DNA from: Phycisphaerales bacterium
GTDB lineage: Bacteria; Planctomycetota; Phycisphaerae; Phycisphaerales; UBA1924
Length of the DNA stretch: 8,716 bases
Reading direction: 5' to 3'
Assembly: GCA_019747615.1 (NCBI GenBank)
Contig: JAIEQQ010000647.1
Coordinates: 1 to 8,716 of the forward strand
The position numbers were made by a program, and so were the translations under genes. Numbering within the stretch: the stretch's first letter is position 1; each line of letters opens with the position of its first letter. Shown here piece by piece: positions 6,140 through 8,716 of this stretch. Under the pieces are notes generated by a model. The model did no database searches and was not told the origin of the DNA. It was given only the letters and a program-made list of their open reading frames with translations.

Positions 6140-6418
6140 GTGATGAGGGAACTCGATCGTGCGAGCTGGGGCGCGCGTGGGTCTAGTGACTATCGGCGGA
6201 TGTGGGGTTGGGCTGAAGCTCGCGCGTTCTCGGGCGTTCGAATTGCGCGCGGCCCGTGCCTTCCCCGAGCCTCAGGCACGGCGTCCGGTTGCGCGATCGG
6301 TGACGAAGGTTGGAGTCACACTTCGCGGGGATGTTGGAATGGGAATCGCTTGCCGGTCGCTGGACCCCTCTCGGAGAGAGGGGGTACCCAATGGCACCGC
6401 ATCCTCGGACTCGTCGTG
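6140..6418. other. Spacer upstream of the phosphatase gene
   Basis: No gene is supported. CCGTGCC at 6254-6260 pairs with GGCACGG at 6275-6281 around a 14-base loop containing GAGCCTCA. An 8-bp hairpin at 6365-6383 follows the DUF192 gene. I see no convincing minus-strand promoter for the phosphatase. The open frames here read through from antisense of neighbouring genes or are short and unrecognisable. Confidence 0.4.
6365..6383 (-). terminator. Terminator-like hairpin after the DUF192 gene
   Basis: CCCCTCTC at 6365-6372 pairs perfectly with GAGAGGGG at 6376-6383 around a GGA loop. It lies 35 bases beyond the stop codon of the minus-strand DUF192 gene. No T tract follows on the minus strand, so termination efficiency is uncertain. 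Confidence 0.5.
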
Positions 6419-6982
6419 TCAGCGAGCTCGCTTGAGCAGCGCGTCGCGATCGAACGTGATCAGGTCGCCATCGCTGACCTTGAGGGTCTTGAGCGTGCCG
6501 CCGGCGAGCTCGATGACGAACTGCGCGGGGAAGCGGCTGCTGTAGGGCTTGAGTCGGCTGTTGTACGTCGGGTTGTTCGCATCCGCGGGCGTGCCCTCGC
6601 CTTTGGTTGCGTCGCGAGGCGGCTCGGGGGTCATCTGGTGTGATGCGACGACGCGCCCGGCGGAGTCGAGGTAGATGATGTCGATCGGGATGGGGCAGTC
6701 TCGCATAACGAAGCCGTGGACGGCGACCTGCTCGCGCGGGAAGACAAAGAGCATGCCGCCGTCGGGCTCGATGAAGGTGCGTTCGGAAAGGCCGCGGAAG
6801 CGGGTTTGAATATCGAGCGCCAGTTCGAGGTGGAACTTCTTGCCGCTGATGGAGACGGTGGCGATATTGGCACCGGAGCGATCGTCGCATCCGGCCGGGC
6901 CGAGCGCGAGGATTGCTGCGAACACGCCGATCAACGCGAGGGAGGCGAAGCGTTCGATTGTCAGTTGCCGCGCAGCAGCCAT
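6419..6982 (-). CDS. DUF192 family protein, exported, possible lipoprotein
   Basis: 187 residues. Residues 10-31 are a signal sequence (basic start, then FASLALIGVFAAILALGPAG) ending at Cys32. The GPAGC site resembles a lipobox but has Pro at -3, so lipidation is plausible rather than certain. Residues 40-115 match DUF192: RFRGLSERTFIEPDGGMLFV, then FPREQVAVHGFVMRDCPIPI and DIIYLDSAGRVV. The family's RG-L-x-x-R, GM-L-F-x-F, F-M-x-x-x-x-x-P-ID and D-x-x-G-x-V blocks are all there. The C-terminal part (151-178) is FPAQFVIELAGGTL followed by VSDGDLITF, as usual. Function of the family is not established. The start at 6982 lies 22 bases inside the 3' end of the upstream synthetase gene, with GGAGG at 6990-6994 seven bases before the ATG, so the two are probably translationally coupled. 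The hairpin at 6365-6383 follows it. Confidence 0.88.
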   Translation of the reverse strand: MAAARQLTIERFASLALIGVFAAILALGPAGCDDRSGANIATVSISGKKFHLELALDIQTRFRGLSERTFIEPDGGMLFVFPREQVAVHGFVMRDCPIPIDIIYLDSAGRVVASHQMTPEPPRDATKGEGTPADANNPTYNSRLKPYSSRFPAQFVIELAGGTLKTLKVSDGDLITFDRDALLKRAR

Positions 6983-8025
6983 GCGTCATCCTCCGGTGTG
7001 AACTGGATCGGGCCGTGGCGGTGCTTCGCGAACGCCGCCATGTCCAGAGAATATGCGAAGTCCTGAGCGCTCATCGGTTCGAGCGTGTCGCGCCCGCACC
7101 AGTGCGCGATGAGGCCGATGAGGCGTTCGGGCGGCACGAAGCGCTGGCGATAGGTATCGACGCGGGTGTCGCCGTGGCGTTTGGCCAGGCGGCGGCCGTC
7201 GGGCCCGACGACCAGCGGCAGGTGCAGGTAGCGGGGCGGCGTGCCGAGGCCGAGCGCTTCGTAGAGCAGCATCTGGCGAGCGGCGGAGTCCAGCAGATCA
7301 TCACCACGCACGACGCGCGTCACGCCCTGGCGCGCGTCATCGACGACCACCGCGAGCTGATACGACGCCTGCGCACGCTTGGTCCAGAGCACGAAGTCGC
7401 CGATCGTCTCGGCGGGGCAGCGCGATTGCGGGCCGGCGAAATCATCAACGAAGTGAACAACGCGCGACGCCGGCGTGAGGAATCGCCAGTTGGTCGCGGC
7501 CTCGGTGAATGCCGTGGGCGCGCCAGCGATCGAGGGCCGCAGCGAGCTGGGGAACACCGATTCGCCGGTTGCCGGTGACGATGCGAGCGACGCGGAGCCG
7601 GTGGCGAGTGCGGGACTATCGATCGCCTGCGGGGCGCTCGCGGCGGCCTCGATCTCCGCTCGCGTGAGCTCGCACGGATAGGCCATGCCGCGCTCGGCGA
7701 GCGAGCGCATCGCGTTGACATATGGCGCCGGATCAGCGGATTGGATCAGCGGCCCGATGTCCCAGTCCATGCCGAGCCACTCGAGCGTGCGACGCACGCC
7801 GTCGATCGCCTCGGGCTTGACGCGAGGGCCGTCGAGATCCTCGATGCGGAGGACGATCCGCCAGCCGGCACGCCGAGCCAGAGCCCAGTTCACGAGGAAT
7901 GTGCGCGCATTGCCAAGGTGCAGCGCGCCGGTGGGCGATGGCGCGAGGCGCGTGATCTCGGGAACGGTGGTCGCGGGTTGAATCGCTGGCGGCTCGCTCA
8001 CGCACGCAGCGTACGGCCATTTCAT
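6961..8025 (-). CDS. gluQ: Glutamyl-Q tRNA(Asp) synthetase
   Basis: 354 residues, close to the size of GluQ-RS and much shorter than a full GluRS because no anticodon-binding domain follows. It activates glutamate and attaches it to queuosine at position 34 of tRNA(Asp). Class I signatures: RLAPSPTGALHLGNARTF (26-43, HIGH-type HLGN at 36-39), IEDLDGPRV (61-69) and LAKRHG (280-285, KMSKS-type). SYQLAVVVDDARQGVTRVV (221-239), then RGDDLLDSAARQ, is characteristic of the GluQ/GluRS catalytic core. The zinc site usual in GluQ is mostly missing: after YPC (116-118) the second Cys is Glu-Leu, and the later Y-x-x-x-C is replaced by an Ala/Ser/Pro-rich insert (128-160). The ATG at 8025 is chosen; GTG codons at 8052 and 8001 are alternatives, and none has a clear ribosome binding site. 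A divergent pterin dehydratase lies 81 bases upstream. A discriminating GluRS paralogue is less likely. Confidence 0.86.
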   Translation of the reverse strand: MKWPYAACVSEPPAIQPATTVPEITRLAPSPTGALHLGNARTFLVNWALARRAGWRIVLRIEDLDGPRVKPEAIDGVRRTLEWLGMDWDIGPLIQSADPAPYVNAMRSLAERGMAYPCELTRAEIEAAASAPQAIDSPALATGSASLASSPATGESVFPSSLRPSIAGAPTAFTEAATNWRFLTPASRVVHFVDDFAGPQSRCPAETIGDFVLWTKRAQASYQLAVVVDDARQGVTRVVRGDDLLDSAARQMLLYEALGLGTPPRYLHLPLVVGPDGRRLAKRHGDTRVDTYRQRFVPPERLIGLIAHWCGRDTLEPMSAQDFAYSLDMAAFAKHRHGPIQFTPEDDAWLLRGN

Positions 8026-8045
8026 CCACACCCGCTCGCACCGCC

Positions 8046-8074
8046 CGTACACCGAACACGTCCGCCTCTACAAT
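8046..8074 (+). promoter_or_regulatory. Candidate promoter for the pterin dehydratase gene
   Basis: TACAAT at 8069-8074 matches the -10 consensus at 5 of 6 positions and would start transcription near 8081, about 26 bases before the ATG at 8107. The -35 region (CGTACA at 8046-8051) is poor. An 8-bp palindrome, AGACGTCT at 8076-8083, overlaps the predicted start site and could be an operator. The region also separates the divergent gluQ gene. Confidence 0.4.
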
Positions 8075-8106
8075 GAGACGTCTGAAGTTCGCGTATGGAG
8101 CCCACC

Positions 8107-8457
8107 ATGGCCAAGCCCAAAGGTCCGAAATCCACCCCAAGTTCCGCCAAGGGCGCACCGCCCGCGGCCCCGCTGGCGCACCTGCAGCTGAACGACGACC
8201 AAGTCACCCAGGCGCTTCTGGCGTGTCCGGAATGGGGACATGTCGGCGAGGCCATCCAGCGGACGTTCATCTTCAAGGACTTCGTGATCGCTATGGCGTT
8301 TGTTGACAAAGCCGCGGCGGAGGCCGAGCGACAGCAGCACCACCCGGACATCCTGATCCGCTACAACAAGGTCACGATGACGCTCTCGACGCACGATGCC
8401 GGTGGAATCACGCACAAAGACATCGACATGGCGAAGATGCTGGATGGGATGGCGTAG
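8107..8457 (+). CDS. 4a-hydroxytetrahydrobiopterin dehydratase (pterin-4a-carbinolamine dehydratase)
   Basis: 116 residues, cytoplasmic. The enzyme dehydrates 4a-hydroxytetrahydropterin, made when pterin-dependent hydroxylases act, so the cofactor can be recycled. The active-site signature is complete: E74-RQQ-H78-H79-P80, then Y86, H96 nine residues later and Asp105/107 (HHPDILIRYNKVTMTLSTH followed by GGIT and KDIDMAK). The preceding strand and helix (IQRTFIFKDFVIAMAFVDKA) also fit the family (PhhB/PCBD). A Lys/Pro/Ala-rich extension of about 25 residues precedes the domain. The ATG at 8107 is preferred because GGAG at 8097-8100 lies six bases upstream; the ATG at 8095 is in frame but without a site. 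No phenylalanine hydroxylase gene is in the window, so the partner enzyme is unknown. A heptad array starts three bases after the stop. Confidence 0.92.
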   Translation: MAKPKGPKSTPSSAKGAPPAAPLAHLQLNDDQVTQALLACPEWGHVGEAIQRTFIFKDFVIAMAFVDKAAAEAERQQHHPDILIRYNKVTMTLSTHDAGGITHKDIDMAKMLDGMA

Positions 8458-8460
8458 GGG

Positions 8461-8570
8461 AGCCTCCAGCCTCCAGCGATCAGCCTTCAGCTCAAGACCG
8501 GGCGGGTCGATGGTCTTGGCTGCTGGATTGAAGCTGGCGGCTGAAGGCTGAAGGCTGGCGGCTGAAGGCT
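8461..8570. repeat. Inverted heptanucleotide arrays forming a long imperfect hairpin
   Basis: Left arm 8461-8495: 7-base units AGCCTCC (twice), AGCGATC, AGCCTTC, AGCTCAA. Right arm 8529-8570: six units on the opposite strand sense, GAAGGCT three times, GGCGGCT twice, TGAAGCT first. The complement of GAAGGCT is AGCCTTC, so the arms are inverted copies of one unit family. Between them, CAAGACC at 8493-8499 pairs perfectly with GGTCTTG at 8512-8518. The whole can fold into a long imperfect hairpin just after the dehydratase stop codon, and a short T-rich stretch follows at 8571-8582. It may act as a terminator or be a REP-like palindromic element. Confidence 0.65.
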
Positions 8571-8586
8571 CTTTCGGGTTTTCCCC

Positions 8587-8615
8587 TTGACATTGGCTGG
8601 TAGTTCGGGCAAACT
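8587..8615 (+). promoter_or_regulatory. Promoter with consensus -35 at the right edge
   Basis: TTGACA at 8587-8592 is a perfect -35 box. At exactly 17 bases, CAAACT (8610-8615) is a weak -10 (3 of 6). Transcription would run rightward from about 8622 into the hairpin at 8628-8660. The perfect -35 in GC-rich DNA is the main support. Confidence 0.45.
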
Positions 8616-8627
8616 GTGGGGGTGGGG

Positions 8628-8660
8628 CGCACGAACCTGCTGACGCGAGCGGTTCGTGCG
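8628..8660 (+). other. Strong hairpin in a probable 5' leader or small RNA
   Basis: CGCACGAACC at 8628-8637 pairs perfectly with GGTTCGTGCG at 8651-8660. GCT at 8639-8641 with AGC at 8648-8650 extends the stem past one bulged T, giving about 13 bp. It begins a few bases after the predicted start site of the 8587-8615 promoter, so it would sit at the 5' end of that RNA. A GTG at 8681 with GAGG nine bases upstream opens a frame that is still open at the window end (VKPGVLPWLVQR), too short to judge. I recognise no RNA family. Confidence 0.4.
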
Positions 8661-8716
8661 GCCGGTTGAGGGTGGACAGGGTGAAGCCGGGCGTTCTGCC
8701 TTGGCTTGTGCAACGC

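Noticed and set aside
5229..6143. 304-codon open frame on the plus strand
   Set aside because: It is antisense to the phosphatase gene, whose motifs are complete. The Ser/Arg/Ala-rich translation is typical of GC-rich shadow frames.
6913..7578. 221-codon open frame on the plus strand
   Set aside because: It is antisense to gluQ and the start of the DUF192 gene and has no recognisable motif.
8616..8716. RNase P, SRP or tmRNA at the right edge
   Set aside because: None of the conserved blocks of these RNAs (such as GAGGAAAGTCC of RNase P) is present in the visible part.

Overview
The window is GC-rich bacterial DNA with densely packed genes. It most resembles Planctomycetota, probably class Phycisphaerae. 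That is an inference from remembered family resemblance: a short RNA polymerase omega protein, a stand-alone DUF3553 protein, a small coiled-coil protein containing LRLSVKYVMFDLEATRREN, and a PP2C/SpoIIE phosphatase with its own N-terminal domain. No rRNA, tRNA, CRISPR array or intact mobile element was found.

Layout. Positions 1-261 hold the C-terminus of an IS200/IS605-type (Y1) transposase cut by the window edge, followed by palindromes that may be the element's right end. Next is a small membrane-anchored protein of unknown function (448 onward, +) whose 3' part looks frameshifted. It converges on rpoZ (1074-1319, -), the omega subunit. A 500-base spacer with a good promoter candidate leads to a DUF3553 protein (1836-2447, +), then a small coiled-coil protein (2749-3048, +) closed by a 12-bp hairpin, then an exported protein with a TPR-like C-terminus (3406-4719, +).

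The second half is mostly on the minus strand, read from right to left. A GluQ-type glutamyl-Q-tRNA(Asp) synthetase (8025-6961) overlaps by 22 bases a signal-peptide-bearing DUF192 protein (6982-6419), which is translationally coupled to it. After a 345-base spacer comes a SpoIIE-type serine/threonine phosphatase (6073-4790). Divergent from gluQ is a pterin-4a-carbinolamine dehydratase (8107-8457, +). The right edge holds an inverted repeat array, a consensus -35 box and a strong hairpin, probably the leader of a gene or RNA beyond the window.

The genes look like ordinary housekeeping and accessory functions (transcription, tRNA modification, pterin metabolism, signalling, envelope) rather than one pathway. 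I see no convincing new defence or biosynthetic system. The most unusual structure is a set of intergenic arrays with strict 7-base periodicity (4720-4782, 6074-6139, 8461-8495 and 8529-8570) that abut stop or start codons and share units. Recurrent TAYACT-like -10 boxes precede several plus-strand genes.
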